A stretch of DNA of 64,000 nt from Manihot esculenta. Taxonomy: Eukaryota; Streptophyta; Magnoliopsida; Malpighiales; Euphorbiaceae. Of the stretch, positions 1 through 12,900 are shown one piece after another. The stretch is from contig NC_035171.2 in assembly GCF_001659605.2 (NCBI RefSeq), forward strand, positions 23,911,825 through 23,975,824. Reading direction: 5' to 3'. Within the stretch, counting starts at the first letter, position 1, and every line of letters starts with the position of its first letter. Position numbers and translations under genes: made by a program. A model generated the notes under the pieces. It saw only the letters and a program-made list of their open reading frames with translations. It was not told the origin of the DNA and did no database searches.

Positions 1-203
1 ATTCTACATCAGGAGCGAAAAAGCTCTAGAAACCAACTGATCCGATTCTAATTATCTGAATTAGTAGCATTGGTTGCTTTTCTACTTTTTGCTATTATTT
101 ATTGGCTCTGCTTTTCATATTTGCTGCTTTGTAGTTCTGATTCTTTTCTCTATCAAATTAAACAGTTTTTCAAACTATGACTGCTTCACGGGTGCTTTGT
201 AAG

Positions 204-660
204 ATTTGAGATCATGAGGAATTACATGCCTAAAGTTGGCTCATCAGGACTTGATATGATAGAGTTCAGAACATGCACTGTACAGGTTAGATCAACCTCA
301 CATTTTCTCTAATTTGCTAATCTAAAGCATACTCTTCTTTTCCAGCTAATTTTCAGTAATTTAATCTTGAATATTAATTCTATCAAAGTTTTTTGTTTTT
401 ATTTTGTAAAGCTCATGCGCTTGAAAATTCATTTTCAATAGGTTAATCTGGATTTCTGTTCTGAAGCTGACATGATAAGGAAATTTTGTGCTGGTCTTGC
501 TTTGCAGCGGGTGACATATTTGGTCTTATTAATGTTTTTAACTTTTAATTTTTCCAATTCCATTATATCTAACTAGTGCAAATTAACAGATAGCAACAAC
601 TCTATTTGCAAATTTACCTTCCACTGAAGGAAAGCCAAATGGTTATTTAAGCATGAGAAG
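204..660 (+). CDS. three exons of an unrecognised gene (partial)
   Basis: Three short open segments fit together as exons: 204-285, 442-510 and 590-660. Each is bounded by AG at the left and GT at the right (donors GTTAGA, GTGACA, GTTTAT). The reading frame is kept across both joins (phase 0, then phase 0, ending in phase 2). Conceptual translation contains stretches such as [35 protein letters not shown] and [15 protein letters not shown], with normal amino-acid composition and no stops. The start of the gene lies to the left of the window. A possible terminal exon, 2057-2104 (ending PKRKCKR-stop), follows a T-rich acceptor, but its phase does not match without another exon between. I do not recognise the family. 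The phase-consistent chain argues for a real gene rather than chance. Confidence 0.4.
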
Positions 661-2523
661 GTTTATATGCATTATCATATAGTAGTTGTGCTTGCTCTTT
701 TTCTATTTTTTTCCCATAGACTTCTTAGTGAATTTTCTTGTCTACTGTCAAATTTGGATGGATGCTGCCTTTTGTTTTTGATGTCTCATTTGGGTGAGTG
801 GATGCATGTATGCGCACGTGTGTGTGATTTGCTTTTTTTTAGATTTTAATGGGGACTTTCCGTAGTATGTTTATCTCTCTCTAGTATGAAATTGTGCTTA
901 AAAGTATGTTATTTCAGTTATTCACATTTACATCATTTCAATTATTCAAATTTTGTTTAAAAGTAAGAAAAGGCCTTGGATATATATCATTTCTTGTGTC
1001 TAATAGTATTTTTTGCTAATTTTGACTAGAATTCATAATGATGGGAATATGGGATACCATTTTAGCTAGAAGTAATAGCATGACATTTTAAAATTGAAGC
1101 TTTCTTGAAAGCTTCTGTATTGAGATAGGTAAAGTCTATGTTGTTTATCTTTACACATTTCCTTGTTTTATCTATAATTATTCAAAGTTATTACATGAAT
1201 ATAGATGGTGATTATAAAGTTATTTAGGTTTGCTATTAACTTGAAAGATTAATCGACTTTTACTAAAAGAGCTAGTATATAACTTCTTGAATAAACTTTT
1301 CTATGCTAAGGTAGTGGAAGTAGTCCTCAATTATGGTGCTTATGAATTAATTTCCAGGTTGCATAATTAGTCGTTTAGGTAATTAAAGGTTCAAGTTTAC
1401 AATTTAATTTCATTCCGTATTATTAGGTGTATGAAATTGATATAATACTTTTCAAACATATAAAATAGCGTACATTCTCTATATAATTATGGGTCCTATT
1501 TGAATAAATCAATTTTATCTGTTGATTTATGATGTATGACAATATTTTACTAATATTTGGGTTCTGATACAATACTTTTGTTTAATATAATAATTTTTTT
1601 ACTATACTAAAATTTTATTTAATATATTATTTTTTTTTCAAAATTTTTAAAATTATGTCAATCAACCGTTGAAGGCTGGTACCCTTGTAAAATTTGGAAC
1701 TGTTTGAGTTATAATATTAATTGGATTTTAATGGTATTTCTATTAGTTGAACAATGTAATATCTAAATTCAATTATTTTTATCTTTATTTATGTAATTTT
1801 TAATGATAAATTGCAAAATTTAATTTTTTTGGGTGCTTGTATCATTTTAGTAAAATATAATAATGTGTGATGATTATTATATTTCATCCAACCCAATCTT
1901 TGAACACTCATAATTAATTATTGACTCAAGTTCTTTGTTGTGGAGTTTGATTTGTTGCATTATCCATTGTATGTGTGCTATTACTCTAAGATGGTATAAA
2001 GATGTGTTCAGATTTTTGGGATTTGTTACTGCACTTCAGGTGATTTTTTTTTTCAGCTTCTGGATCTAATCAAGGCTAACCCCAAAAGAAAATGTAAAAG
2101 ATGAAACATTCAGGAGTGGGAGAAAGGAAGGTACGGGCAAGCTGGGGTTTTGCATTGGTCTGACCTGCAAATTCAGTGTTCTGTACAATGAGAAATAGGT
2201 AAAGAGGGGTGAGAGGGTAGTTGAGAGAAAAAGAAAGGGAAAGCAAAGAGACTGAGAAAGCGCTCCATTTTTATTCATTTTCGGTTCATCTCCGTTGCCT
2301 CAATGGCAGGGCACGACTTGTTTTTGGTTTATTTTCATTTTTTTTTTGGGTTTGTTGTGAGTTAATTCAGTCGACGAAGGTTCTTCCTTGATTTAGTTGA
2401 TCGGTTGATTTGTTTCTTTGGTCTCTGTTTGTTCGACTTTTCAGATCTGTGGATGCTTTGGTTGATGGTCCATTACCAGATCTGATGAGTGTTTCCAGTA
2501 AGGGTTTTCTGCTAGGTTTGAGG
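661..2523. other. intron/3' region of the upstream gene, AT-rich
   Basis: AT-rich, T-biased DNA following the exon chain at 204-660. It looks like a long intron and 3' region. The only candidate coding piece is 2057-2104, a 16-codon segment after the T-rich acceptor ending TTTCAG. No repeats or RNA genes seen. Confidence 0.3.
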
Positions 2524-2614
2524 GAGGTGCAACTTGCATGGATTGGTAACAGTCCTCTACGGAGTTTGATGGAGGTGCAACTTGCATGGATTGGTAACAG
2601 TCCTCTGCGGAGTT
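2524..2614 (+). repeat. tandem duplication, 48-bp unit x ~1.9
   Basis: A 48-bp unit beginning GAGGTGCAACTTGCATGG at 2524 is repeated at 2572 with one substitution seen (ctctac versus ctctgc). It is a recent local duplication. The open frames crossing it are products of the repeat and carry no recognised domain. Confidence 0.85.
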
Positions 2615-2826
2615 AATAGCCATCCTCTTGAGATTGGTTTCCCTCAAGGCTAGCTAGAGGTTTCTCCTCCTGCTTCCTGTCGCTAATGCATGGTTGGTAT
2701 AGGTATTTCTAATGGTTTTGCAAGTCTGTCCTGCTATGGTCTTTGTCCCAATAGTGGTGGCATGTGGGCTGGTCGATGGTGGTGCTTGATTACAGTGGAT
2801 GGTGCATGGTTGTTGGTGTGTGGCCA

Positions 2827-2890
2827 TTGGGGCTAGGTTTTTTTAGTATGGATTTTCCATTGGGGCTAGGTTTTTTTAGTATGGATTTTT
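2827..2890 (+). repeat. tandem duplication, 33-bp unit x 2
   Basis: A 33-bp unit beginning TTGGGGCTAGGTTTTTTTAG at 2827 is repeated at 2860 almost perfectly. It lies 210 bp after the 48-bp duplication, so this stretch has undergone two independent slippage or duplication events. Confidence 0.85.
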
Positions 2891-4600
2891 TGGAAGCTGT
2901 TATGCTGATTTTTTTAGGAATGGAATGCCTAATGCCTAAGGCTTAAAATTTTATGGATTTATGGGTGGTTATGTTGGATTCTCTGAGCTCTATTTATGGA
3001 CCTTTATTCGATGTTGTACAATGAGTCTAGTAAATTTATATATCTAAAGCTAAATTGGGATCAGATGAGGGAATTCAATTCCTTGAATATCTCAATCAAC
3101 AAACTCAACAATAGAAGTTGGAGGAGATCTAAAGTATTCTAAATGCATGGTGTTTTCTATGGGATTTCATTCGGTTCACAATAATAACATTTCATCTCAA
3201 CTCGCGAATAACACCGAGATTAAATTTAGAAAGCATATTTTAGTTCTTTTAATCATGAGACATAACAAATTTAAGTTTGTTGTTGAATCAATTTTAAAAT
3301 TCACTTGCCGACTACCATGCGCTCAAACTATGCGTAATCTGTATAATAAAATAGTCAACTTAGCTTGTAATTAATTATAAAATTTCAGCTTGATCGGAAA
3401 TCCATTTACTTAGAAATCTTTGCTATTAAGCGCCATGTATTTAATTTTATCCAACCCTCTAAAGGAGAATTTTATGATACCGATATAATCTTATGGTTCT
3501 TAACAACACAATACTCGTTTCAAACAATATCATTCAAATATAAAAAAACAATTGATTTGACAGATCAGATGCAGCCAATCTCTAATCGAACTAAAAAATA
3601 AAAAATGCAAGGAATTTGGTTCTCAAATCAAATGCCATATCTCTCTAGCCTTAGAATAATTCTTGAAAAGATGGCTTATGTTCTCCATAACTCCAACAAA
3701 CAATAGGTACATTGGATCTGCAGTAAAACCTCTAAGTTGTTTTTTACAATTAGTCATTAACTTGTTAAGATACATAAGCCATAGAAAAAAACGAATTTTC
3801 TAAGTAAATTTTTAACTTTCTAAATACAGTCTTATATCTTATCCGCCTGAGTAAATCTCTCAATTCTTTACACGTGAAAAATAAACTTTATAGAAAATTG
3901 TCTGGAGGATGTATCTTTCCATGCTAGCTGATCATGATCCTTCAAATGTGGACTTACCATCATAACTTTTAACTGCAAATAGAGGAGAGTGAAGAAGAAA
4001 AAGGTTAATCAACTCTCAATTCCATGATATATCTTGTTATATTTGTGCGATCAAGAATTACAATAAATAATTTGAAATTGCAACTAACGCATGTATAATT
4101 TTATGGTGCTGGGTAAACGGATATTGTACCACGATTCAATGCATCTATCATTCGAAGGAGAATTGTGAACGGTAAAGGATTGTTACTATAGAAAACTTAT
4201 ATGGAGATTGAGAATGATGGTAACTTATATGGCCTTTGATTATGTAAATAAAGGTTGAATGCATGGTAAAAGAAAAAAAAAAAAGGTAATGAATATAAAT
4301 CCATCAATGTATGGTGACTTATTCCCCAAACCTCCTCATCAAGGAGTAAATCCAACAAGAAAACAGGGCCGCGATTCTATTTTAATTGAAGTTTGATGTT
4401 AGCCTTAACATCAGATTTTCTCTGTAAACAGTTCCATATAGAGGTGATTCTGGGTTTTTCATTTTTTTTTTCTTAATTATTTTAAATTAAAATTTGGTTT
4501 TTAATTATGAAAAATCTTTATTTTCATTGATTTTTTTTTCTAAAAAAAAATTGATGTTGAATTTTATTTTGTCTTTTATCTTTAATTTTTTCAGAATAAA
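2891..4600. other. intergenic, no gene seen
   Basis: Moderately AT-rich sequence between the unknown gene and the bL12c gene. Short open frames (for example 3147-3374) have no recognisable domain and no exon structure. I see nothing else to annotate. Confidence 0.4.
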
Positions 4601-4720
4601 TCTATTATTTTGATTTTATGGGAAAAAAAGAGTAGCTAAAAAATTCATTGATGAAAATTTTAAAATTATTAATAATAATTGGATAAAATTTATTAAAAAA
4701 TAATAATAATAAATTCCAGA

Positions 4721-4726
4721 AGCCCA
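4721..4726 (-). promoter_or_regulatory. possible Site II element upstream of bL12c
   Basis: AGCCCA on + is TGGGCT on -, a Site II (TGGGCY) element about 180 bp upstream of the bL12c start codon. Such elements bind TCP factors in promoters of ribosomal-protein and organelle-protein genes. A single hexamer is weak evidence. Confidence 0.3.
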
Positions 4727-4901
4727 AAACTAAAGCCAACACAAGTGTAAGAGTAATTTTGATAAAATGAGGAGGACAATATAGTCCATCGAATTTTTTC
4801 CCCAACCCATAGCATAAACGCCTTCTACTTCCTTATCCTCTCCTATCCATCCTCCTCTTTCTTAAGCTTTGCTCCTCAGTCACTCTCTCTCCAGAGAAGA
4901 A

Positions 4902-5465
4902 ATGGCGACATCTCTCTCTTCCACAACAACACTCACTCTCTCCTCCCCTTCCCCTTATCTTACACCTTCCCCTACCAAGCATTTCCTTGTTGAATTCCCT
5001 CTCCGTTCCAACTTCTCCACCCTTACCCATCGCTCCACCCACCTCCGACCTATTTCCGCCGTTTCAGCTCCCGAGAAAATTGAAAAATTGGGTGCTGAAA
5101 TCTCTTCCTTGACTCTGGAGGAAGCCCGCACCCTCGTCGACTACCTACAGGATAAGCTTGGAGTTTCTGCTGCCGCCTTTGCACCCGCTGCAGCCGTAGT
5201 TGCCGCTCCAGGAGCAGGTGGGGATACTGGAGCAGCAGCAGTGGAGGAAAAAACGGAGTTCGATGTTGTGATTGAGGAGGTGCCAGCTAATGCGAGAATT
5301 GCAGTGATTAAAGCGGTTAGGGCATTGACGAGCTTGGCTTTGAAAGAGGCTAAGGACCTGATTGAGGGTTTGCCTAAGAAGTTTAAAGAGGGAGCTTCGA
5401 AGGACGAGGCAGAGGACGCTAAGAAGCAGCTGGAAGCAGCTGGAGCAAAGGTTAACATTGTCTGA
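4902..5465 (+). CDS. RPL12: 50S ribosomal protein bL12c, chloroplastic
   Basis: Single-exon gene for a 187-residue plastid ribosomal stalk protein. Residues 1 to about 53 are Ser/Thr/Pro-rich with basic residues and almost no acids, typical of a chloroplast transit peptide. The mature part has the N-terminal dimerisation domain (about 56-90, [20 protein letters not shown]), an Ala/Pro/Gly-rich hinge (about 91-112) and the conserved C-terminal domain that contacts translation factors ([12 protein letters not shown], then [20 protein letters not shown], ending GAKVNIV). Length agrees with plant bL12c proteins. The reading frame stays open upstream to 4869, but only through a TTG; the ATG at 4902 in context AAATGGCG is the start, after a pyrimidine-rich leader. 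In the plastid ribosome, bL12 dimers recruit EF-Tu, EF-G and IF2. Confidence 0.95.
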   Translation: MATSLSSTTTLTLSSPSPYLTPSPTKHFLVEFPLRSNFSTLTHRSTHLRPISAVSAPEKIEKLGAEISSLTLEEARTLVDYLQDKLGVSAAAFAPAAAVVAAPGAGGDTGAAAVEEKTEFDVVIEEVPANARIAVIKAVRALTSLALKEAKDLIEGLPKKFKEGASKDEAEDAKKQLEAAGAKVNIV

Positions 5466-6725
5466 AACAATAATTGGTATTTGGAGGGAGGAACTTAGAG
5501 GGTAATTTTGTGTACTCTTTTCGAGCAAATTTGTAGTATTTTGTTTTTGGTAATTTGAAAATGTATTTGAATTCATAAAATTTCTAAATTCAATGTGGAT
5601 TATCACTGTTTTAGGATTGTAAATTTGTGGGGTTTTGTGGGATTGATTAACATCTAGCAAATTACCATGTAAATTGCTTCTGTGAGAATCCAATAGAAGG
5701 GATTTGAAATTCCTCTCTAGGTTTGTTTGCAAAACAAATTCTTAATGGGGATTTGAATTCTCTTCTGTAGTAACGTGTTTGTCTGTAGAAGTACAAACCC
5801 AAACCCAATTCTTTTGCAGATCTTCTTCCATTTTTTCTGATCAGGAGCTTGGATGGTGTCTCATGTTTTCCAATCAGCTCAACTCTTTATTTCTGAAGCT
5901 GATGCTCCCCTCACTGTTCTCTCACTTGTTGTTAATTCTATATCAAATATCTCAATCTCCATTCAAATCTTGGGCTAACAGATGCTGCAGGTGTTAATAC
6001 AGACATTTGGTTCTCTATGAGAGGTTCTTCTCTTGGGGCTTTCTGTATGTCAATTTGAACAGTTTGCATCTCAGTGTATATGTTTCCTGATTTTATGTTC
6101 CAAGAGATGAAGCTTTTCTTATTATCCCTGTGTTTTACATGATTAGCTGTTCGCTGGTTCGCCAAGGTATGCGATGCAGAGACAAAATGCAAGCTGAAAG
6201 AAAGCATGTATTCTTATTCTTTGTATAGCATTAGAAGAGAAGAATACAGCTTATACTTGGTCAATAGACACAACAATCTATTATGCACTTAGCCACATGA
6301 CTAACATTAGGGGTTATTTAATTATATTATTGTTAAATTTTGTTTAACTATCTCAATTAAAAAGTTTAGAGACTTGTTTGGACTCAAAATATATTTAAAC
6401 ACTTAAAGAACTTTCTATATTTAAATGGGTTTTTGTTGCAAATAGATTTGCAACTTGAATAGCAGATGAAACATGAAGAGGTAAATGAAGCCCTTCTAAT
6501 TGTATATCAATATACTTGGTCCTCTCATGAAATACTAGAATGATTACACCATGGATAGCAGCTTCATTGTCACACTGCACTATAATAGATTATTGAATAA
6601 AGACCTACAAATCATTAAGAACAAAAGAAATCCATATGAGTTCCCAAACAGTAGCAGTCATAAATTTTGTACTTTGTTTCTGCTAAAAACTTAAAGATTG
6701 TATTTTGCTTCATAGTCTTCCAAGA
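5466..6725. other. 3' flank of bL12c and intergenic
   Basis: Contains the bL12c 3' UTR and then sequence without a supportable gene. Antisense open frames over bL12c (for example 5145-5732 on -) are shadows. Nothing recognised in 5779-6580. Confidence 0.4.
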
Positions 6726-6800
6726 CACCAAAGCACTATCAAGCAAGACACCAAAGCATTATCAAGCAAAACACCAAAGCATTATCAAGCAAAACACCAA
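6726..6800 (+). repeat. minisatellite, 23-bp unit x ~3.3
   Basis: Units begin CACCAAAGCATTATCAAGCA at 6726, 6749, 6772 and (partial) 6795. The first copy has CACTATC in place of CATTATC, and G/A differences occur in the last bases of the unit. It lies in non-coding DNA. Confidence 0.9.
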
Positions 6801-6802
6801 AA

Positions 6803-9800
6803 ACTTGCCATAAATCTAAAATAGATCTAAATTGATGTTAAATATATTTAAATACCAATAGTAAATTAATAATAATAGTTAAAAAAAAACAGCTAAATTT
6901 ATAATATATTATTTATTAAAATATATTAATATATATAAATCAAGGTATTTATTAAAATATCACTACTAAGATATTGCTACTAAAATTTTAAAATATACTG
7001 GGTCACATATTTGAAAATAATAAATTTAAAAAACAAAAATAATCTATTAATCAATTTATTACAAAATTTAGAATTAGACTGTTTATCTTTATATCCTTTA
7101 TCAAATACAAAATTATGTCAATTACTATTAAAAATATATTATCAAATCAAATTATAACTTTTTTTTATTTTTTAATTACTAGTTATTGAATACTAATATA
7201 ATATTTAAGAAAGTGTCAACTCATTAATCTATTTCTTGTTGTAGACTTATTTTTTTTAATCATACGTGATCGTTTTTTAAAAAAAATTATAATTTAATCT
7301 CTATATTTTTAAAATTTACCGCCACATACTTAACATTTGAATGAATTTATAAATTTATTTCTTCAATTAAATATCATTAAATTATTTTTATTTTTAATTG
7401 GATAAATTATAATTTAATATCTGAATAATTAATGAATTTATATTTCTATTTTTAAAATCGAACACTTAAATCTCTGAGTTTTACTTTAAAAAAAAAAATT
7501 TCTGAGTTTAGAATTCGTCCTACAAACAGTCTTTTCATCCATTTTTTTAAAAAGTTATCGTTATGTAATATTAAAATGTCTATTTTATTCTTTATAATCA
7601 TGAGATTTTAAAACTAAATATTCAGTCAAAACACTTCTATTATGCCATTATTATTTATTAAATATAAACACATTCAAATTTCCAGAATTATAATGAATGA
7701 ACTTTCATTTTTTTTTAAATGAAAATTGAACATTGGAGGAGTAGAATCTGAGATCTCTTTACTCAGATATACTTACCACTAAACTAATATTGTGAATGCA
7801 TACGGTCAAAAAGGATCGAAGTGGTGAGCAATAAACATCGCAACTTTTTCAATTTTACCCTGCGTTAGAGGTATGAATTAAGTCACAAAAGCAAGCCCAT
7901 ATATTTTATCACATATTAACAAAAAATATTAGAAGGAAAAACATGAATACAATTTCATTCTTACTTATAAATCCAAATGAAAATTAAAAAAAAAAAAACT
8001 CAAGCTTTTAAATAAGCAGTATTGAACTCAAATTTATCACAAATTCATAAAACCCAAATTTATGATTCCATGAGAGATTAAGAGAGGCCAAACTCATATA
8101 GCCAAACTCATATATTTAGACTCAATAATAGAATAAGTGATTATGAGGAGCAAATGATTCAAAAATAAATTTATAAAATGAGTGATTACATCCATATTCA
8201 TCAAATCCATTGGACATACTCATAAAAAGATTGATTTATCAATAAGACCTCAAGAACTCTAGTTTGCAATTTATGGAAATTCACCTCCAAGATTTTGGAG
8301 GATGATTAAATCTGGATAATGGCAGTGGTAGAGATTGACTGGAACACGATTGACAGCGATGGAGGATGATTACAATATAATGACAACGAGGATGGAAGAT
8401 AGACATGAGCTAAGAAAACCAAAGGAAAAAGAAAATTGAAATAGTGTAAAATAGAAAAGAAATAGTTTCATTTGTGCATCTGAAATTTTTGGTCCAGAAA
8501 GATGAAAAATAGAGAAAAAGTAGCCCCCTAATTTAAACGGATCGAAAATTTAAAAATTTAAATATTCAATTTTAAAAATACAGAAATTAATTTATTAATT
8601 ATATTATAATTCAAGGTAAAATGTAAAATGAAATTTACTCTTTATAAATTTAATTAAATTTACTAATTTAATTTCTTAATTTAAACTTTTTGAATCTTTT
8701 TACGATTCACTTCAATAATTAACAAATCATCTCTAAATATTATAATTACTTAAAAAAACACATAAATTTATAAATTAATCCCTATATATTATACTTATTT
8801 ACGTATAAGTGTTTATACTTTACAAATAAATCTCTAAATATTACGATTATTCATATAAATAAACCTTTATATTTACAAAATAATTTTTAAATATAATTAT
8901 TTGTAAATAAGTATATTTTTTTATAAATTGATTCCTGAACACTATAATTATTTATAAATAAGCTTTATAATTTTATAAATTGTCATTTCAAAAAAAAATT
9001 TATAAATTGATGCTCATATTATAATTATTTACAAGTAAGCCTTTTATTTTCCAAATCATTGATAAATATTATAATCTTATACTTCACAAATTAATCCCTA
9101 AATATTTCAATTATTTGCTAATATGCATATATATTTTTACAAATTGATTTTTGATATTACTATTATTTGTGAATAAACCTAAAATATTTTACAAAATAAT
9201 TCCTAAATATAATTATTTACAAATACGTCTTTTTTTTATAATTGATTCTTAAATATTATAATTATTTATTTTATAAAAGTGTTTATTTTATCCCAATAAA
9301 ATTGTGGGGTCTTTAAAATTCAACATATTCATATTCAACAAATTTTAATTGCTTTTGCTTTATAATTTTTATTTATTAATATACTTTAATCCTTGATAAT
9401 ATAAAAATAAATATAAAAATATTTAGATACCCAAAATTCTAACAAAAAAGCTTATTCTCAGTTAAAAATATTTCTCATTTAATACACATATCAAGCAAGC
9501 AATTGATTTTAGATTGGGCAGAACTTTCCTAAAAGCATTGGTTAAACTCATTAATTCACATTTCAAAAAAATCAAACAATCAAGCGGAAAGCATAAACTC
9601 AAATGAAATTTTATTTTTCTTCATAAACCCATGTTTACATTTTTAATGTTGAAATCAAACTCACATAATATTAATAAATTTATTTATAAATTCAAAAAAC
9701 CTAAATACTTGCATGAAAAAATCTAAAATTCATAAAATCCACACACGTGCTCTCCACAATCTCAACCCTCTACAACAAACTTTTTAAATCTATATTTTTT

Positions 9801-10440
9801 TATTGAAATTAAAATATATTATCTCTCATTTTATCATACTCAATTCATTGATTAATAGAATTATTGACGTAAAGACTTTTAATTTACTCGAAATTAAAAC
9901 TCAAAAATTTAAGTGTTCGATTTTAAAAATAAAAATATAAATTCATTAAATTTAATAATTAAAATATAATTTATTCTTATTAAAATATTAAGAAGCTAAT
10001 AGTTGAGTTTTAATAATATAAAAATTAAATCATATATTTCATTAAACTATATGAACTAAATCATAGATTTAGTTTATCTCTATTTTTTAATTTAATTATG
10101 TTGGTAAGATATTATATATTATTATAATCTTATTATAGGCTATGTAAAGGAAAATTATTAATATAAATAAATAAAATTATATTATTTCTACTGCAAAAAT
10201 TAATATTAAGTACTAGAATATCTAAATTTTATTTGGAATTAATTTATCTGATTAATGATCTAAAATTAATTATTTAAATTAGGGTAAATAATCTAAAAGT
10301 AATTGTCTCTCTTGTGTAAGAATAATTTTTTTTAATTAGAGATAATTTCATTAATATTGAAAAAGGTAAGGGCTAAATACAAACCTTCATATTTATAGAA
10401 AAAGCTACTAACTCCAACCCAATACATGAAGCCTATGGTC
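6803..10440. other. very AT-rich intergenic DNA, no gene seen
   Basis: About 3.6 kb of strongly AT-rich sequence with long A and T tracts and short local repetition of phrases such as TTATAAATTGATTCCT and AATATTATAATTATTTA between about 8700 and 9280. That pattern suggests an old, decayed tandem or dispersed repeat. No open frame with recognisable content. Confidence 0.4.
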
Positions 10441-11150
10441 CTAGAAGTCAAAAAATCCTAGAGCTAAATAGAGCAGATAAGGGATGATTTTACCCCGTTT
10501 GTGGATGTGGGCAATAACACCATTGAATTGACCAGCAACAGAGGTTTCTATACCAAAAGCAACATATTGAAAAGCAAAATCAAATATCAACCCACAACTT
10601 AGAAAACTTGAAAGGAGAAGGAAGAGTTTCAATGGTTTAAACTAGGGAAAACTAGCCTGATGGAGGCGTTCAGGCTTAGAGAAGCAACGCAAGACAAAGC
10701 TTGCCTGCAATGCTCACACACCACAGGGCATCCATCTAGAAAAGTGGCTAAAAGAATCCATGAGATATCCATCATCAAATACAAAGATGAGAACTTCTGG
10801 AGCTAAGCAAACATATAAAGGTCATACTGAAGCAAAGTGTAGAACACTCCGATGGCCCTTCCACTGCGAATCGGGACATAGATGTGAGATCTAAACTTTT
10901 CTCCTTCGTCCATGATTCTCGATCTATCCGAAAAGAACTCACCAACCACAAAACACAAAAAAAATGTACAAATTGAAAAGGAAAAAAAAAAAAACAAGAA
11001 GCCATCAAACCCTCTTCAAATTTTCTCTATTGTCTCTCAAAAGGAGTCAAAAAAAAAATTTACCTAACAAGGAGAGGGACCTACAGAGAGCTCGGATAGA
11101 CAAGGCCTTCCATGGAGAAGAAGAAGAATCAAAGAGAGGTTTTTAGACCA
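10441..11150 (-). other. unassigned moderate-GC segment, perhaps transposon-derived
   Basis: This segment has clearly higher GC than its surroundings. Read on the minus strand it holds short Cys/Phe-rich open frames (10441-10632, 10775-11008, 10803-10997). I find no domain I can name. It could be the untranslated or 5' part of an old LINE or a dead gene. Confidence 0.2.
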
Positions 11151-11719
11151 AATTAATTGGAAAATAGGTGATAAGCTTTAGTTAGAGTAAATTAATTAAT
11201 TAAAATTTATTATCCATTTTCTAATAATATGATAATACTTTAATTAATTTTATAAATACAATGATTATTTTTTAAAACTCTACTTGTGTAAATTTCATTT
11301 GTAATATAATTACTATTCATGTAATGTTTAATTCTCTGTTCAATTTTGAAACATTTTCTCCAGTATTAATCTTAGCATTAAATCATTTAAGAATCCAAAG
11401 TGATATTCTAAAATATTAAATATAAGAAACAATAGTTTACTAGAGAAAATTAATTCAGAAAAATTAAATAAACATCAAGTCTCCTAATAAAGAAATTTAG
11501 CTACTCATAATTAAGGATTTAAAGACAAGTTCCATTGAAAAATTATTCAAAAATCATTCTAAAAACTAAATCAAAGGAACAAGGGAAAAGAATAAAAACT
11601 CTAAATACCGTCTTTTAGGCCTCTAAATATTCCTCCTTGATTCCCTCATGATTTATAGTGTAGAAGTTTTAAATTACAGTAAAAAAAGTCCCCCTCCCAA
11701 CTCTGAGAACTGAAGTATT

Positions 11720-12243
11720 TGATTTTGCATAAATCACATCCTTTATGATTTGACGATCTGTAAAAGAGAAAGTAGGAGATAGTTGGCGCCTTGTGAGTAA
11801 CCACTACAATAATCAAATCAATATCTCGTAAAAAATGGGCAAGTGCAGTATTAAATAAGCAATGATTTGAATGCTCAGAATTACGTATTTTGTACTCTAT
11901 ATTTTGATTGCCTTTATAGTGTAAGAAGATAGGATCAATTAGTCGTTTTCTTTAGAATATGAGATTAACAACTAGTGGATAAGAGATCCCGCATTTGTAA
12001 AGATTCTCAAGATATTGTAATAACAACTGTCAACGGTCATATAATAATAGTTAGTCTTGCCTAATTAAGGGCAAGGCTTTGGAGATCCGAGCAGCGATCG
12101 TCCAAGGAATGATAACTTAAGCTACAAAGTTTCATTTGACCCAATCAAAATAGGCGATGGGTGAGTCGCAGACGCATCACTATTGAAAATTAATGAAGAA
12201 TGGTCAATAAGTTAAAGCCTATGGGTGAATACTAGTCATATCA
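11720..12243 (-). repeat. decayed Tat-type LTR (third copy in window)
   Basis: This 524-bp stretch aligns by eye along its length with the two LTRs of the Tat element at 27939-28458 and 38404-38932. Shared landmarks are the start TGAT, the internal ACTAGTGGATAAG (11971), and the end CATATCA followed by a pyrimidine tract that is a polypurine tract on the minus strand. The adjoining sequence on the right resembles the same antisense gene, so the element was in the same (minus) orientation. It is heavily diverged and therefore old. Confidence 0.6.
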
Positions 12244-12900
12244 AAAGTCCTCCTGTGAGTTTTCGATTCTTTAGCTTGGAAGGTACTAATGGCAAGCTGG
12301 GTGTTATTCGAACAAATAGCCCATTTATATTCCTGCCCTAATTATTCCATGAGGGCCAATCCTTCCAAGGGTGAAACCCTACTAATTCATGATATCCAAT
12401 CTGTGATCTCAAATAGGGATTTAGTTGGCTTGTACAATCTTTATCAAATCCTAGGGATTTATTTGAGGTTTTTTCCCCTGGACCTGATGATCGAGAAGAT
12501 GGCCCCATAAAAACAATACACTTAAAATATATGAGGAATAATTGAAAATGGGACTACGATTCCTAATTAACCTCTCCTTTGTCGAGGTTTTGATTTTTCA
12601 CAAGCTTTTCATGGTTCAACTTTATCTTGACAACTGATGAATCTTAGTTGCTTTCAAGTTCCTTTTGTACCAACCATAGCACAATCTGAGTGTGGTGATC
12701 TTTTTCCAGTTGTATTAGTTGGGTACACGAATCAACAAAGAATATTGATTCTTTAGCGAGAGAAAGTGCCAAACTCTATTCGACTGTCTCTCATCTTCCT
12801 TAAAGAGATAGAAGAATAAATTTTGAAGAGGAAGAGGAAGACAAGGCTGACCATGGCGACAAGGGCCTCCTAGCTGAAAATGACAATGTAAATGTAGAAA
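12244..12900 (+). pseudogene. relic of the Tat antisense ORF
   Basis: The segment follows the old LTR directly. Its open part (12289-12510) contains IHDIQSVISNRDLVGLYNLY, which lines up with the segment ILTERDVDRLHYHYQISREI in the antisense gene at 28779. Further right, 12690-12840 still resembles the continuation of that gene (for example around a WKNKFF-like segment), with several stops. No pol sequence from this copy is visible beyond 12900, so the element is truncated. Confidence 0.5.

Noticed and set aside
4869..4901. Upstream in-frame extension of bL12c
   Set aside because: It starts at TTG; the ATG at 4902 has a good plant context and gives a normal transit peptide.
5145..5732. Long minus-strand open frames opposite bL12c
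   Set aside because: Shadows of the GC-rich bL12c coding strand; no homology recognised and codon content matches antisense of a ribosomal protein.
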